From contig CM030363.1 of NCBI GenBank assembly GCA_017893485.1, positions 174,370,686 through 174,434,685 of the forward strand: a DNA stretch of 64,000 bases. The letters run 5' to 3'. The position numbers and the translations under genes are program-made. Source of the DNA: Hemerocallis citrina. Taxonomy: Eukaryota > Streptophyta > Magnoliopsida > Asparagales > Asphodelaceae. The notes beneath the pieces were generated by a model. The model saw only the letters and a program-made list of their open reading frames with translations, was not told where the DNA came from and made no database searches. This document shows positions 9,901 through 21,900 of the stretch, piece by piece; the stretch's first letter is position 1, and each line of letters begins with the position of its first letter.

Positions 9901-11054
9901 TACACCTTTGTTGAAGGAGTCTTGTATAAATGCTCCTATACCCAAGTAGACGGCAGACCCTACTTGAGATGCCTCTCTCCGAAAGAAGCCTCGTACGCCT
10001 TGCGAGAACTCCACGAAGGCATAGGCGGAGCACATTCAGGATCAAGGTCCCTCGCCAGGAAAGTTTTGAACTACGGGTACTTCTGGCCTACCCTACTTCG
10101 AGACGCCGAGCAACATGTCTGGCAATGTGGCCCTTGTCAGTAGTACTCCAACATTTGCCGCCTACCCCAAGCACAACTCACATCTCTTTCAAGTCCAATC
10201 CCTTCGCAATGTGGGGGATGGACTTGCTAGGTCCGTTCCTACCAGCTCCAAGTCAACTCAAGTTCCTAGTCTTGGCAATCGATTATGGATCGAGGCCGAA
10301 CCATTGGCTACTAATACTGAGAACAAAGTGCTGCAGTTCTTCTGGAAAAATTTCATCTGTAGATTCGGCGTATCTTGGGTCCTAATAACAGATAATGGAA
10401 CACAGTTTACAGGGGCAGCGTTCCGATCTTTATGTGAAGACCTCGGTATTGAGCAAAGCTTCTCCTCTGTCTCCCATCCTCAGTCCAATGGTCAAGTAGA
10501 GAATGTCAACAGGCAGATCCTCTCCGGCATCAAGAAGAGACTAGATAAGTCGGCCAAAGGCTTATGGGCAAAACAACTTTCCAACGTATTCTGGAACTAC
10601 CACACTATGAAAAGGACCCCCACAGAAGAGTCGCCCTTCAATCTCACCTATGGGTCCGAGGCTGTAATCCCATTAGAAGTTGGTCTGCCATCCCCTCGCC
10701 TTATTGCCTATGATGAAGAGCAGAACGCCAGAGAGCTCCGGGCAAATTTGGACCTGATTGATGAGCTCCGTGAAAGAGCTTCAATTCGCCAGCAAAATTA
10801 TCGGAGAAAAATCGAACATGCCTACAACAAAAGAGTCCGTCCCACAGACCTCAAGGAAAGGGGACTTAGTCCTCAGAAAGCTAGCTATCTCGTTCCCCAG
10901 CCAAAAGAGCAAGCTAGCTTCAAATTGGGAAGGATCATACAAGGTTTCCAAAGTAGTCTGCCTCGGAGCATATCGTCTTGAAGACCTTGAAGGCAGAGAG
11001 ATATTAGGAATTTGGAACGCCGACCATTTACTGAAGTACCAAGAGGGTGTTTGA
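9901..11054 (+). pseudogene. Gypsy-1 integrase, interrupted
   Basis: The HHCC zinc region is partly visible (ELHEGIGGAHSGSRSLARKV ... CGPCQ, with TAG at about 10141). The core domain has shifted frames through 9922-10385 and 10115-10981: the ITDNGTQFTGAAF motif with its D, and SHPQSNGQVEN with the E. The C-terminal part runs YNKRVRPTDLKE and WEGSYKVSKVVCLGAYRL to 11054. At least two frame changes. Confidence 0.85.
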
Positions 11055-11259
11055 ATGCCTCTCCTAGTACCTTCAAATGTCGAGCCATTCCTATCTTATT
11101 ATTTTTTGTATTTGCTTCTTTATTTTCCCATTGTAATAACGGCTTGTAACTTAGAAGGGGCTGATTAGCAGTTATCAATAAAGAACTTCTTTCCCCTTAT
11201 CATTCTCTTGTGATTATTTTATCTCTCTATTTAAGATCTTTAATTACTCTTACTCAAAC

Positions 11260-12065
11260 GACACGTTCGGAGTCCAAAACTTGGCTCGATTCCGCTTTGG
11301 AAGCTCGCTCTTAAGCGAGCTAGAAGTGGTTCGCTATTCGGAATTGCTCCCATAACCGTTGAAACTTACTCAAACGACGCGTTCGGAGTCCAAAACTTGG
11401 CTCGATTCTGCTTCGCAAGCTCGCTCTTAAGCGAGCTAGAAGTGGTTCGCCATTCGGAATTGCTCCCACAACCGTAGAAATTTACTCAAACGACGCATTC
11501 GGAGTCCTAAACTTAGCTCGATTCTGCTTCGCAAGATCACTCTTAGGCGAGCTAGAAGTGGTTCCCCATTCGGAATTGCTCCCACAACCGTTGAAACTTA
11601 CCCAAACGACGCGTTCGGAGTCCAATACTTGGCTCGATTTCGCTTCGCAAGCTCGCTCTTAGGCGAACTAGAAGTGGTTCACCATTCGGAATTGCTCCAA
11701 CAACCGTTGAAACTTACTCAAACAACGCGCTCGGAGTCCAAAACTTGGCTCGAGTCCACTTCGCAAGCCCGCTCTTAAGCGAGCTAGAAGTGGATCGCCA
11801 TTCGAATTACTCCCACAACCATTGAAACTTACTCAAACGATGCGTTCGGAGTCCAAAACTTGGCTCGATTCTGCTTCGCAAGCTCGCTCTTAAGTGAGCT
11901 AGAAGTGGTTTGCCATTCAGAATTGCTCCCACAACTGTTGAAACATACTCAAACGACGCGTTCGGAGTCCAAAACTTGGCTCGAGTTCGCTTCGCAAGCC
12001 CGATCTTAAGCGAGCTAGAAGTGGATTGCCATTCGGAATCGCTCCCACAACCGTTGGAACCTGCT
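11260..12065 (+). repeat. Gypsy-1 tandem array 1, about 116-bp unit, about 7 copies
   Basis: Units begin with GTTCGGAGTCCAAAACTTGG at about 11266, 11381, 11497, 11613, 11728, 11844 and 11961. Each also holds GCTCGCTCTTAAGCGAGC, a short palindrome, and ends with GAATTGCTCCCACAACCG. The array sits just after pol and before the antisense gene; Gypsy-2 has a related array in the same place. Confidence 0.9.
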
Positions 12066-12349
12066 CTGGCAAAGAATGCGGAGCTCAAAGCTTGGCTCGG
12101 CACCGCTTCTACTCCTTGCTCTTAAGCAAGTTACAAGTTACAAGTAGGTACTCAACAAATAACAAGTATCAACTGAATACGCCAACACACAAACACAAAG
12201 GAGTAAAACAAGCTTTCACTTCAATAAAGTTTTAAAGTTTGGGGAAATTCATATTACAAGACCGACTACTCTGCTCTACGATGAATTACAAAACTCGGAA
12301 AGCCATAATTACAACAACTTGTTCAACGATTCTTCGGGACAGGGACATT

Positions 12350-13170
12350 TCAGTTTAGAGACACCTGGGGACGACGGTGCCTAACCTCGGAGCTCGTCTC
12401 CAGACCAACAAACTGAGACGCCTCTTCAGCACTGCCTCTGACGGTGGCCCCAACCGATGCGCCACTCGACGAAGCAGCCACACCACTTTGAGCATCAACC
12501 GGGCTCTGCCAAACGGCAGGAGACCGAGTCGCAAGCTCGTAAAACGAGATTCCTCTCTTGCTCTCTTCACAAGTACACGACGTACTTCTAACGTTAATCC
12601 GTTCAGGTTGAGGATTGAGTCGAGCGACTTCCTCCTCGATCTTGACGATTCGATCCTTCAGAGAGTCGTCCTTCACGGCTATTTTAAAGCGAGGAAGCCA
12701 AGCGGAGCCTGCGGTGCCAGAGCTGTCGGCTATAACTCGACGGAGATGAGTAACTTTGATACTCTTGTCAACTGTAACCTTCCTCAACTCGTCAACCTTT
12801 GCCGTCAACTCGTCGTTCTCGGCCATCAACTTGTCCACCGCCGCTGTTAATTCTTCTTCCTCTGCCGAAAGCTCTTCTTCTACTATCTGCAGGTGGTGAA
12901 TTTCAGCTAATAGTTCACCTTTTCCCCACTAAGACATCAGATAGCACCTTTTGAAGCAACTCCACCTCCCGTTCGGGAGGAGCTTCTCAAGCGTGTTTCT
13001 TTGGTTGCTTCAGCTCGGAGAGACGCTTCGACAACTTTAGCTTGAGGTGCTCTCGATCCAACTCGCTCTTAAGAAAACACTTTTGACTGCGAGAGAGGGC
13101 CAACTTCATCGCTTTCAAGTCAGCTCAGAGACGAGAGGCCTCAGCTGCTTCCTCGTTGTGCAGCACCTCC
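12350..13170 (-). pseudogene. Gypsy-1 antisense coding region 2 (coiled-coil protein)
   Basis: On the strand opposite to gag-pol. An exon-like start follows a TTCTTTCAG acceptor near 13170 (EVLHNEEAAEASRL, then TGA). The reading is interrupted by stops until the open stretch 12838-12350, which aligns with the intact Gypsy-2 frame at 48850-49449. Shared blocks: VTVDKSI.VTHLRRVI, LPRFK, DRIV..EEEVARL.PQP, NVRSTSC, DAQSGVA.SSSGASVGATV. Heptad-like charged stretches suggest a coiled coil. Function unknown. Confidence 0.65.
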
Positions 13171-13432
13171 TGAAAGAATACAACAACACTAAGCTCGTGC
13201 AATACAGCTAAACTTCAAAGCGAAAGTTGCTAACACTTGGCAAGTCGTCAAAAGAAGTGGTGTTCAACACTTAGTCAAATTTCAAGACGAAATTATTTTC
13301 AGAAAAATTTCAAATCAAAACAGACCCCAACACATGGTTGAAGAAAGCGAAATTTCATTTATACCAAAAAAGCGGTGGCTAGTCCGCTACACGGCAATAC
13401 ATGAAGAACAAAGATATACAAAAGCAAAAAGA

Positions 13433-15668
13433 TCAAGGGGCCACCTTGAGCAGTAGCTCGGTGACAGGCACCTCGGTGGACGGCTCCTCGTCCTCTACCG
13501 CTCCGGCTCGGGGGTCGGCCAAGACCTCGTCATCCCCTCCCTCCACCACCACGATCTCAGGGTCGGCGGGAGCATCGTCGCCATGTGCCTCGTCCCCTTC
13601 CTCTCCTTCGGCTTCTTCCTCGGCTTCAGAGTCCTCCTCGACGACCGGACCCCATAGTCTGTACCCTAACCTACCGAAGCCGGGGACTCGAGCCTCAACT
13701 TGCTCGAGCGCAGTGGCATAAGATTGCTCCATGTTGCCCGCCATATGCTTCTTAGCCTCGACCTCAATCTCCACCCTCGCCGCCTCCATGGCCTAGTTCT
13801 TTTGATGCTTCACTGCCTCCAAGGCCCTCGTCGCTTCGGCCTTCTCCTCGGCTGCTTTGGCGACCTCCGAAGCGAGCTTCTCCCTCGCTTGCGCCAGAGC
13901 CGCCTCGAGGTCGGCGACCTGGGCCGCCAAAGTGTCCCAGCGGCTCTGCTCCGCCTCAAACTGCTTCACGGCCCTCGCCCTCTTCGCTCTGTCTTTATCA
14001 CAAGCGGCCTTCATCTCCTTCTCTTGCTTAGCATACTGTTCGAAAAGGTGGCTGAAGTGGCATGTGGCCTATAAGAAGAAGCAGTTAGAACACATCAAAA
14101 CCCAAACTAAGGACTTAGAAAATTTTCAAGAGAATATCAAAAACAACTGAGAAAACTTCCCGACATAAGCGACCGAGCTATTTCTAGGGCATCGTCGCCC
14201 GTCGTCCCCGCCTTCAGAGCGGCTCGGTCCTTCAGGATCGGGAGATGGCGAAGAGCCTACATACTCATCGCCGAGTCCCCCAAGAAGCCGTCATGGTTCA
14301 TCACCTACCAATCGGGGATGAACGACTTCTTGTGGGCCTCGGTCAGTATGACCTCGGCCTGCTCGGTTAGTGGCGGGGCCTCAAGCGCCAGTGCCACCGA
14401 GATGGAGAAGCCCTCGCCCGAAAGAGCAGAGGGGATCGGCTGGACAACACCAACAGCCGAGGATGATCGCCGAGGAGAAGTGGGGACGATGGTCCCAACC
14501 ACGGCCGAAGGAGCCTTGGTAGGTCGGCCAGACGTGGGACCCGTGCTCATCCTCTTCCTCTTCTTGGCATCGGTGGCCTTGTTTCGTTCAGTCATCATCC
14601 CCTTGAAGTCCATGTTCGGAGCCTCTATCGAGAAAAAGAAAATCAAGTTAGAAAAAAACACAAGGCATTAAAGAAAAGTAAACAAGGGAAAAGAGATGTC
14701 CGGAGCGTACTCGGGTCGATCGGACTAAGGCCCGACCCGTGAAGCACCTCCTTGGTCATATCCCTCCAACTCAACATCGGAAGTCCGATCAGCTTCGCTG
14801 CCACCTCTGCCTCGGCCGGGGTCAACACCAGCTCGGCCTTTGCATACTTCAACACGTCCTCCTTCCACCGGGTCGGGAAGTCCCATGCTGAGGGGCCCTT
14901 GATCAGAAAGAACTTCCCATTCCACAACTTTATGGAGTCGGGGTTCTCTATCAGCTTGATGCCTTTCCAAGGCGACAGATAGTAACGGGGCACAATCTTA
15001 CTCATCCTGTTGATCTGATACAAACTCCGGAGGACGACGAGCTGCGGCTCCACCTTTGCTGTTCAGCATTGGAGCATAAATCCGAGCACATGTCGCCACG
15101 TGTTCGGCATGAACTGAATAAGGATCAGTCCATACCACCGGAGAACTTCGGTCACGAAGGGATGCAGAGGAAAATACAGTCCGACGTTCAATGCGTCGTA
15201 GGCAAAGACGCAAGTATCTGGCGTGAAGGCTGTGCACGCTCGCACGCCGGGACCGGGGAGGATCAGGGTGTACTCCGGGAGAATGGCGAAGCTCTTTCGA
15301 GTCCGAAGTAGATCTTGCTCGGTTAGAACCGAGGGGATATCGTCCACCTCGGTAATCTCCCTCAGATCATTCTCCTCGTAGGTTTCCGAGCGACCGTAGA
15401 CAGCCTTGGTCAGCAGCTCGTCGCTGTACTGCTTTATCCCCCCATGGCCGGATAACACGGTCGGCATCCGACCCATCTCACCCGCCTGCCTTGCGGTCTC
15501 CACCACCGTCTCAACGATTGACGACTGAGCCACTACCTTCCCCTTCTCCTCGGCCGCAGACGACACTACTACCTCCTTCCCCTTCCGTCTGCTCACCATT
15601 TCTCTCCCTTCCTCGTCTCTCCGACCCCCCGAGGAAGATGCCTCACTACCCGAGGATACTCGTGACAT
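13433..15668 (-). pseudogene. Gypsy-1 antisense gene 1 (Transposase_28-like region, coiled coil, acidic tail), decayed
   Basis: The start ATG is at 15668 (MSRVSSGSEASSSGGR), matching the Gypsy-2 gene start. Exon 1 runs to 14711, before a GTACGC donor, and carries LPGPGVRACTAFTPDT, LYFPLHPFVTEVLRWYGL and QFMPNTWRHVLGF, which resemble the PF04195 (Transposase_28, 'putative gypsy type transposon') pattern. It has a TAG at about 15063. Exon 2 starts at 14624 after CGATAG (PKAPNMDFKGMM) and has stops near 14305. The third part (14070-13433) is a coiled coil (DKDRAKRARAVKQFEAEQSR) ending with VPGFGRLGYRLWGP and an acidic tail. Exon phases match those of the Gypsy-2 copy. Several stops make this copy non-functional. 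Confidence 0.7.
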
Positions 15669-15779
15669 CTCGTAGAATATATATATGAGGTTAAATAAAC
15701 TGACCTTGATGTGATGTTTACGGTCGGAAAAACTTCGCCAGAAATAGCCTGGCGTTTGCGACAACTAGCACAACCGCCC

Positions 15780-15905
15780 TTGAGCTCAAATCTCCGCTAG
15801 CAGAGCAACTCGAGAGCGAAAGCAAGTTCTAAGAGTGAAAAGTGAAAGAATGAGATAAGAAGTGAGGGGGGTGAGAACTTATAGCCAAAAAGGCAACTAT
15901 TGGGC
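15780..15905 (-). promoter_or_regulatory. Antisense gene 1 promoter region in Gypsy-1
   Basis: On the minus strand GCCCAATA (15905-15898) is followed by TATAAG (15883-15878), a CT-rich leader, and TTGCTCTGCTAGCGG near 15795. The same elements in the same order and similar spacing lie before the antisense gene of Gypsy-2 (46117-46220). Conservation in two diverged elements supports a real core promoter; transcription is not shown. Confidence 0.6.
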
Positions 15906-15999
15906 TTTTGTAACGCTTGGGGGCCATTAAGGGAAGCAAAACGACAGAATAGAGAAAGCTGCGACGGTTCAGAGAAAGGGCGACGGTTCACTTAGCATT

Positions 16000-17250
16000 G
16001 CAGCCCGGTAACTCATAACGTGACGAGCCACCGAGGCACTCTGCCGAGCTACCGAGGCACCAACCTCCACATTTGGAGAAAAATCCCGGCGAGCAACTCC
16101 GACCATCAGATTGTCTCAAAATTCGAGTCGAAAGATGATGAGCAGCTCAGATCACGCCACGCCCACAAAATGACAAGATAACGTTTTCTCATGATCTGAA
16201 CCTCTAACCTCGTGATCCGTGTCGTGGTGGACGCTCCGGATCCAGCCACGTGGCCCAACGTCTCGTAATGAGCCGAGCCACCGAGGCACTCTGCCGAGCT
16301 ACCGGGGCACCGACCTCCATATTTGGAGAAAAATGCTGCCGAGCAACTCCACCCGTCAGATTGTCTCAAAATTCGCATTGAAAGATGATGAGCGGCTCAG
16401 ATCACGCCATGCCCACAAAACGACAAGATAACGTTTTCTCGTGATCTGAACCTCTAACCTCGTGATCCGCACCATGATGGACGCTCCGGATCCAACCACG
16501 TGGCTCAACGGTTCGTAACGTGCCGAGCCACCGAGGCACTCTGCCGAGCTACCGGGGCACCGACGTCCACATTTGGAGAAAAATGCCGTTGAGCAACTCC
16601 GACCGTCAGATTGTCTCAAAATTCGCGTCGATAGATGATGAGCGGTTCACATCACGCCACGCCTACAAAACGACAAGATAACGTTTTCTCGTGATCTGAA
16701 CCTCTAACCTCGTGATCCACGCCGTGATGGACACTCTGGATCCGGCCACGTGGCCCAACAGCTTGTAACGAGCCGAGCCACCGAGGCACTCTGCCGAGCT
16801 ACCGAGCAGCTATGGCCGAGCTACCGAGCTGCCAAGGAGCTAAGGCCGAGCTGTCGAGCTACCGAGCAACTATGGCCGAGCTACCGAGCTACCAAGGAGC
16901 TAAGGCCGAGCTGCCGAGCTACCGAGGAGCTACGACCGAGCTACCGAGAAACCGACCCCCACATTTGAAGAAAAATGACTGCCGAGCAACCCTAACCATC
17001 AGATTATTTCAAAACTCGCGCCAAAAGACGATGAGCGACTCAGATCACGCCACGACCACTAAACGACAAGATAGCATTTTCTCGTGATCTGAACCCCTAT
17101 TCTCGTGATTCGCACCATGATGGATGCTCTAGATTCAGCCACGTAGCTCGGCAGCTCGTGATGCGCTGAGCTACCGAGCTACCGAGGAGATATGGCCGAG
17201 CTACCGGGGCACCGACCTCCGCAAGCGGAGAAAAGTGCCGCCGAGCCACT
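16000..17250 (+). repeat. Gypsy-1 tandem array 2, 250-bp unit, about 4.5 copies
   Basis: The block GAGCCACCGAGGCACTCTGC starts at 16025, 16275, 16525 and 16775, exactly 250 bp apart. A degenerate last unit runs to about 17250, and a local CCGAGCTA expansion is at about 16795-16950. Every unit has a conserved segment of about 40 nt that includes CGACAAGATAACGTTTTCTC and TGATCTGAAC (16151, 16391, 16651, 17045). The same segment recurs in the Gypsy-2 array. The array lies immediately upstream of the antisense promoter. Confidence 0.9.
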
Positions 17251-17742
17251 CCGACCATCCGGTCCCCATAAATTCGTACCACTGGCTGATGGAAGGTCCA
17301 GATCGTGCCACATCATAAATCGGATTAAAAATTAATTTTTATTTATTAAAATCAAATTATTTATTTAAAAAAATTGTGAAAAAGTGATTAAAATTTCTGA
17401 AAAATTAATTAAAAATTCTAAAAAAATAATTATAAATTCGAGGAAATATTTTCGAGCCCCCGGGTAAATAATTATTGGTTAGAATAATTAATTAAGGCCC
17501 CTGAACAATAAATCACCACTTCGCAAAATTAACTAAATGGTCCAAAAAAATAAATAAAAATTAAGAAAAATCACCAAAAGTCCAGGAGAGCTCAAGAACA
17601 ACCTAGAGCATGCAACTAACTCGGAAAATCACTGTAATACCTCATACAAAGATTCGACACCTCCCATTTGGACTCCGATACAACTCCGCAAGCCATTAAA
17701 ACAGTAAAACTACTCCTCAAAGGCTGATTAAACTCAGTCTTC
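17251..17742 (+). other. Gypsy-1 AT-rich 3' untranslated region
   Basis: Very A/T-rich and without coding potential, between tandem array 2 and the polypurine tract. Gypsy-2 has an equivalent segment at 43840-44230. Confidence 0.7.
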
Positions 17743-17758
17743 GGGAGTGGGGGGCTCG
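17743..17758 (+). other. Gypsy-1 polypurine tract
   Basis: GGGAGTGGGGGGCTCG abuts the 3' LTR start. The Gypsy-2 tract is nearly identical on the other strand (43817-43832). Confidence 0.85.
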
Positions 17759-18325
17759 TGGTATGGCTAAAAATAGGGTTAAATTGGAACCGTCCAAATC
17801 GGGCACGAATCTTAAAGATTGGGGGTAAAATGGTAATTTCACCTACAAACGGGTCTGAAATGGGTACTGGATCTTTTTTCAAAGGCCCAATAACCTACGA
17901 ACGGATCCATCTCGACTGGGTGTGGGTTCCAACCCACAAAAAACCTGGTCCAGCTGAATAGAATTAGGGTTTATGATTATGCTTAATCAACGGCCCTGAT
18001 TCCTTCTATCCATTCACTGGGAAGTAGAGATTTGATCTTATCCCGAAACTGGTCCCTAAGGCGGCTATAAATACCCCCCATCCCCCACAGTTAACAGGTA
18101 ATCACTCTTTTACCAATCAAAGCTCATTCATAATCTTTCTGATTACTGACTTGAGCGTCGGAGGGTGCGTCGCCGGGATCAACCCCGGTGTTTCGCACTT
18201 TTTGCAGGTCAACGGCGGGAGATCACGGTCAAACTTTGGGGGAATGGTTTCAGGTTTGACTATTCAACATCCCAAGAATCCACAAATCTATCTGTTTGCC
18301 CCCCACACCGATTTCAGCGGCAACA
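17759..18325 (+). repeat. Gypsy-1 3' LTR
   Basis: 567 bp, TG...CA, followed by the target duplication GTAAG (18326-18330). About 39 differences from the 5' LTR by eye. Confidence 0.95.
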
Positions 18326-18403
18326 GTAAGGTTTTACACTGTAGTGTATCAGAACATGGTGGGGATTCTCTACAACTTGCTCGCTATTGAAAAAAAATGA
18401 GGA
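18326..18403 (-). pseudogene. Host gene exon G, part 2
   Basis: Minus strand, between Copia-1 and Gypsy-1. It reads SSFFFNSEQVVENPHHVLIH then YSVKPY in the frame carried over from 24403-24251 once Copia-1 and one GTTGC are removed. It is open over all 26 codons, then runs into the Gypsy-1 target site. The final codons and TAA lie at 5223-5215. The protein is not recognised. Confidence 0.55.
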
Positions 18404-18408
18404 GTTGC

Positions 18409-18945
18409 TGTAGGATAATGGCTCGATTCTGGTTCAGAGTGTTTTGGAGTATCTGCAGCAAAAGAAAGCTACAGCATATCAGTCGACTGATAGAAGGATC
18501 AGGCAACTGTCCAGAGAGTTTTCGAAGGCTAAAGATACAAGCAGCAGCAGAGGATCAGTCGACTTACCAGTCGACTGCCAGAAGGATTACCAGTCGACTG
18601 GTAAGTCGACCAGTCGACTGTCGACGGTATTTTGAACTGGATCAGGCCCAATTCGAAAAGGCCCAATAGTTTCCCTATAAATACACCCGTTAGGGTTTTG
18701 TAAATTGTAACACCTTATTCGGATTTTGCAGCCGTCATCTCTTGTAAAGGCTTTGTTTGCCCATTGGAGATCATAGTAAAGAAACCCCAACCGCCCCTTG
18801 TGGATGTAGGCATCGTTTTGCCGAACCACGTAAATCTTGTGTTCTTGTGTTGTTTGGTTTTCTGTGTTTTCTCTCGCTGGTTCTCTCTTTGTATTCCGCA
18901 TTAGTTCGTTTGGATTGTTGGTTTGATTTGTACTCCCGCACAACA
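18409..18945 (+). repeat. Copia-1 5' LTR
   Basis: 537 bp, TG...CA. The U3 has five GTCGAC-centred sites, four of them as the palindrome CAGTCGACTG (about 18480, 18567, 18590, 18610). TATA box TATAAATA at 18676-18683. It differs from the 3' LTR at about 18505 (A/G) and 18810 (G/A). Confidence 0.97.
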
Positions 18946-18946
18946 A

Positions 18947-18960
18947 GTGGTATCAGAGCT
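18947..18960 (+). other. Copia-1 primer-binding site
   Basis: TGGTATCAGAGCT, one or two bases after the LTR; complementary to the 3' end of initiator methionine tRNA, the usual Copia primer. Confidence 0.9.
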
Positions 18961-18981
18961 GTTGGTTCGACCTAGAGAGAG

Positions 18982-21900
18982 ATGGCGGGTGATGCAGATG
19001 CAACCAAGGAAGTTGTGGGATCAAGTTCATCAAGAACAACGATTCACAACGCAAAATTTGAAGTTGAAAAATTTGATGGGACAAACAATTTCGGGATGTG
19101 GCAATGTGAGGTGTTGGATGTTCTTGTTCAACAAGAACAAGATGTTGCTTTGGAAGTAGAAAAACCAAAGGATATGTCCGAAGCAGATTGGAAGAAGTTG
19201 AATCGAGTTGCGTGTGGGACTATTCGGCTCTTTATTGAGAAGGCTCAGAAGTACGATTTGATGAGGGATACCATTGCTGCGGTGTTGTGGAAGAAACTCG
19301 AAGACAAATACATGAGGAAAAGTTTGGAGAATCGGCTGTATTTGAAGAAGAGACTTTTTCGCTTCACCTATACGGAAGGTATGTCTATGAATGCTCATGT
19401 TGAATCATTTAATAAATTATTGGCTGATTTGTTAAATTTGGATGAGCAAATTAAGGATGAGGATAAAGCCCTAATTCTGTTGAATTCATTACCTGAAAGT
19501 TATGATCATTTAGCAACTACTTTATTATATGGAAAAGATACTGTGAAATATGAAGATGTTGCAAATGCTTTGTTGAATAATGAAACTAGGAGAAGGGATA
19601 AGATGGTTGATAGAGAAACTTCTGAAGCTTTGATTGTAAGGGGCAGGACTGAGACTAGATCTGAGTCCAAATCTGGGAAAAAGGGAAACAAATCTCGTTC
19701 CAAATCGAGAGGAGTTTCAAAGGACAGGAAAATACCGGCCAAAGATGAATGTGCTTTCTGTCATGAAAGGGGGCATTGGAAAAAGGATTGTCCAAAGCTA
19801 CGAAATAAGGGAAATTCGACTGCAAATGTGACTGTTGATAATTTAGAAAGTGGCGAGGATGTTTCTTTTGCACTTGCTTCTAGTCCCTCACTTTATCAAG
19901 AAGTATGGTTTCTTGATACAGCAGCCTCCTATCATATGTCTTGGAAAAAGGAGTGGTTTACTTCTTTGGAGTATATGGATGGTGGTGTAGTTTTGATGGG
20001 AAATGATGCACCTTGTAAGAAGGTAGGAATCGGGAAGATTGAATTGCTAATGCACGATGGTCTTATTAGAGAGCTTTCAGATGTATGGTATGTACCAGAT
20101 TTGAAAAAGAATCTGATTTCACTAGGTGCTTTGGAGGCCAGTGGTTTGAAATTTGCTAGTGAAGGTGGCGTTCTGAAAGTGACTAATGGATCACTTGTGG
20201 TGATGAAAGGGCAAAGAAAGAGGAACTTGTTTTTCTTGCAGGGAAAAACATATTTGGGTCAGGCTGCCAGTGTAACTGAAAGGCCTAAACAGGTTGTTCC
20301 CGACTCTACTAGGTTGTGGCATATGCGACTCGGGCATGCAGGAGAAAAGGCCTTGCAGGGGCTTGTGAAGCAAGGGTTGCTTAAAGATGCTAAAGGGTGC
20401 AAGTTGGAATTTTGTGAACATTGTGTTTTGGGTAAGCAAACTAGGGTGAAATTTGGTACAGCTGTACATCAGACAAAGGGTATCCTCGATTATGTGCACA
20501 CAGATGTTTGGGGCCCTACTCAGACACCTTCTATGAGTGGTAGACACTGGTTTGTTACTTTTGTTGATGATTACTCCAGGCGAGTTTGGGTATATACCAT
20601 GAAGCACAAAGATGAAGTTTTGACATTGTTCACAAGTTGGAAGAAGAAAGTTGAAAATCAGACTGGTAGGAAGATTAAGGTTCTGAGGTCAGATAATGGA
20701 GGAGAATATAAGAATGATCCGTTTCTGAAGTTGTGTGAAGATGAAGGGATCCAGAGGCACTTCACAGTTAGGAAGACTCCACAGCAAAATGGGGTTGCAG
20801 AAAGGATGAACAGAACCTTATTGGAGAAGGTGAGATGTATGTTAGCACAGTCTGGATTGAAGAAAACATTTTGGGCAGAAGCTGTTATATATGCAAGCCA
20901 CATCGTCAACCGTTTACCATCAGCAGCACTTGAAGGCAAGACGCCTATTGAGGTATGGAGTGGTAAACCTGCATCTGATTATAGTTTTTTGCATATATTT
21001 GGTTGTCCTGCTTATTTTCATGTAACTGAAACTAAACTTGATGCAAGAGCCAAAAAGGCTATATTTGTTGGTTTTAGTACTGGTGTCAAAGGTTACAGGT
21101 TGTGGTGTCCAGAACAGAAGAAGTTAGTAATCAGCAGAGATGTGACTTTTGATGAGACCAGCATGATTAGCTCGGGACAGTCGACTGGTGGTATAGGGCA
21201 GTCGACTGGTGAGCAGCAGAAGAGTGGGACAGTTCTTCAACAGGTGAGTTGCAGAAGCTCGGGACAGTCGACTGGTGAACAGGAGCAGTCGACTGGTGGT
21301 CTAGAACAACAGAAGAGCGGGAGCTCGGGACAGTCGACTGTTGGCAATAATCAGTCGACTGGCAGGAGAGTTCTCCAACAGGTGGAGTTAGAAAAGTTGT
21401 CAGTTGAAAATCCTGTTCCTGTCCAAGATAAAGATGATGTGGTGAATACTGAGAATGATGAAGAAGTTCCTATCCAGCAGGAAGAATCAATTGCAGTAAG
21501 AAGGCAAAGAAGAGATATCAAACGACCGTCTCGTTTTACAGACACAGTTGCATTTGCTCTTCCCATTGTGGATGATGAAGTTCCCTCCAACTTCAAAGAA
21601 GCCACTAGAAGTTCAGAAAATGCAGATTGGAAAGTTGCTATGGGTGAAGAGATGAACTCTCTTCATAAGAATAAGACTTGGGATCTAGTGCAACTACCAA
21701 AGGGGAAGAAAGCAATTGGTTGCAAGTGGGTGTATACGAAGAAAGAAGGTCCAAAAGGCAGTGTTCGGTTCAAGGCTAGACTAGTTGCAAAGGGGTATGC
21801 TCAACAGGAAGGTATTGACTATAATGAAGTGTTCTCTCCAGTTGTGAAGCATCCTTCTATTCGGATTTTGTTGGCATTGGTAGCACAGTTTGATCTTGAG

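Larger units (their letters stand above)
5229..18325 (+). mobile_element. Gypsy-1: Tat-type Ty3/Gypsy LTR retrotransposon, complete ends, decayed genes
   Basis: Total 13,097 bp, with LTRs at 5229-5796 and 17759-18325 and the 5-bp target duplication GTAAG at 5224-5228 and 18326-18330. The order is LTR, primer site, gag, protease, RT, RNase H, a second RNase H, integrase, a roughly 116-bp tandem array, an antisense gene, a 250-bp tandem array, polypurine tract, LTR. The second RNase H and the long 3' region with antisense reading frames are typical of the Tat lineage (Grande, Retand, Ogre relatives). By eye about 39 of 567 LTR positions differ. Many stops and frameshifts show it is defective. 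It interrupts the last exon of the minus-strand host gene. Confidence 0.95.

Noticed and set aside
16750..17087. Open frames with repeated YRATKELRPSC-type peptides
   Set aside because: Read-through of the CCGAGCTA expansion in the Gypsy-1 tandem array.
18397..18946. Short frames in both strands of the Copia-1 LTRs (duplicated at 23636-24257)
   Set aside because: They repeat exactly in both LTRs and overlap promoter and leader sequence.
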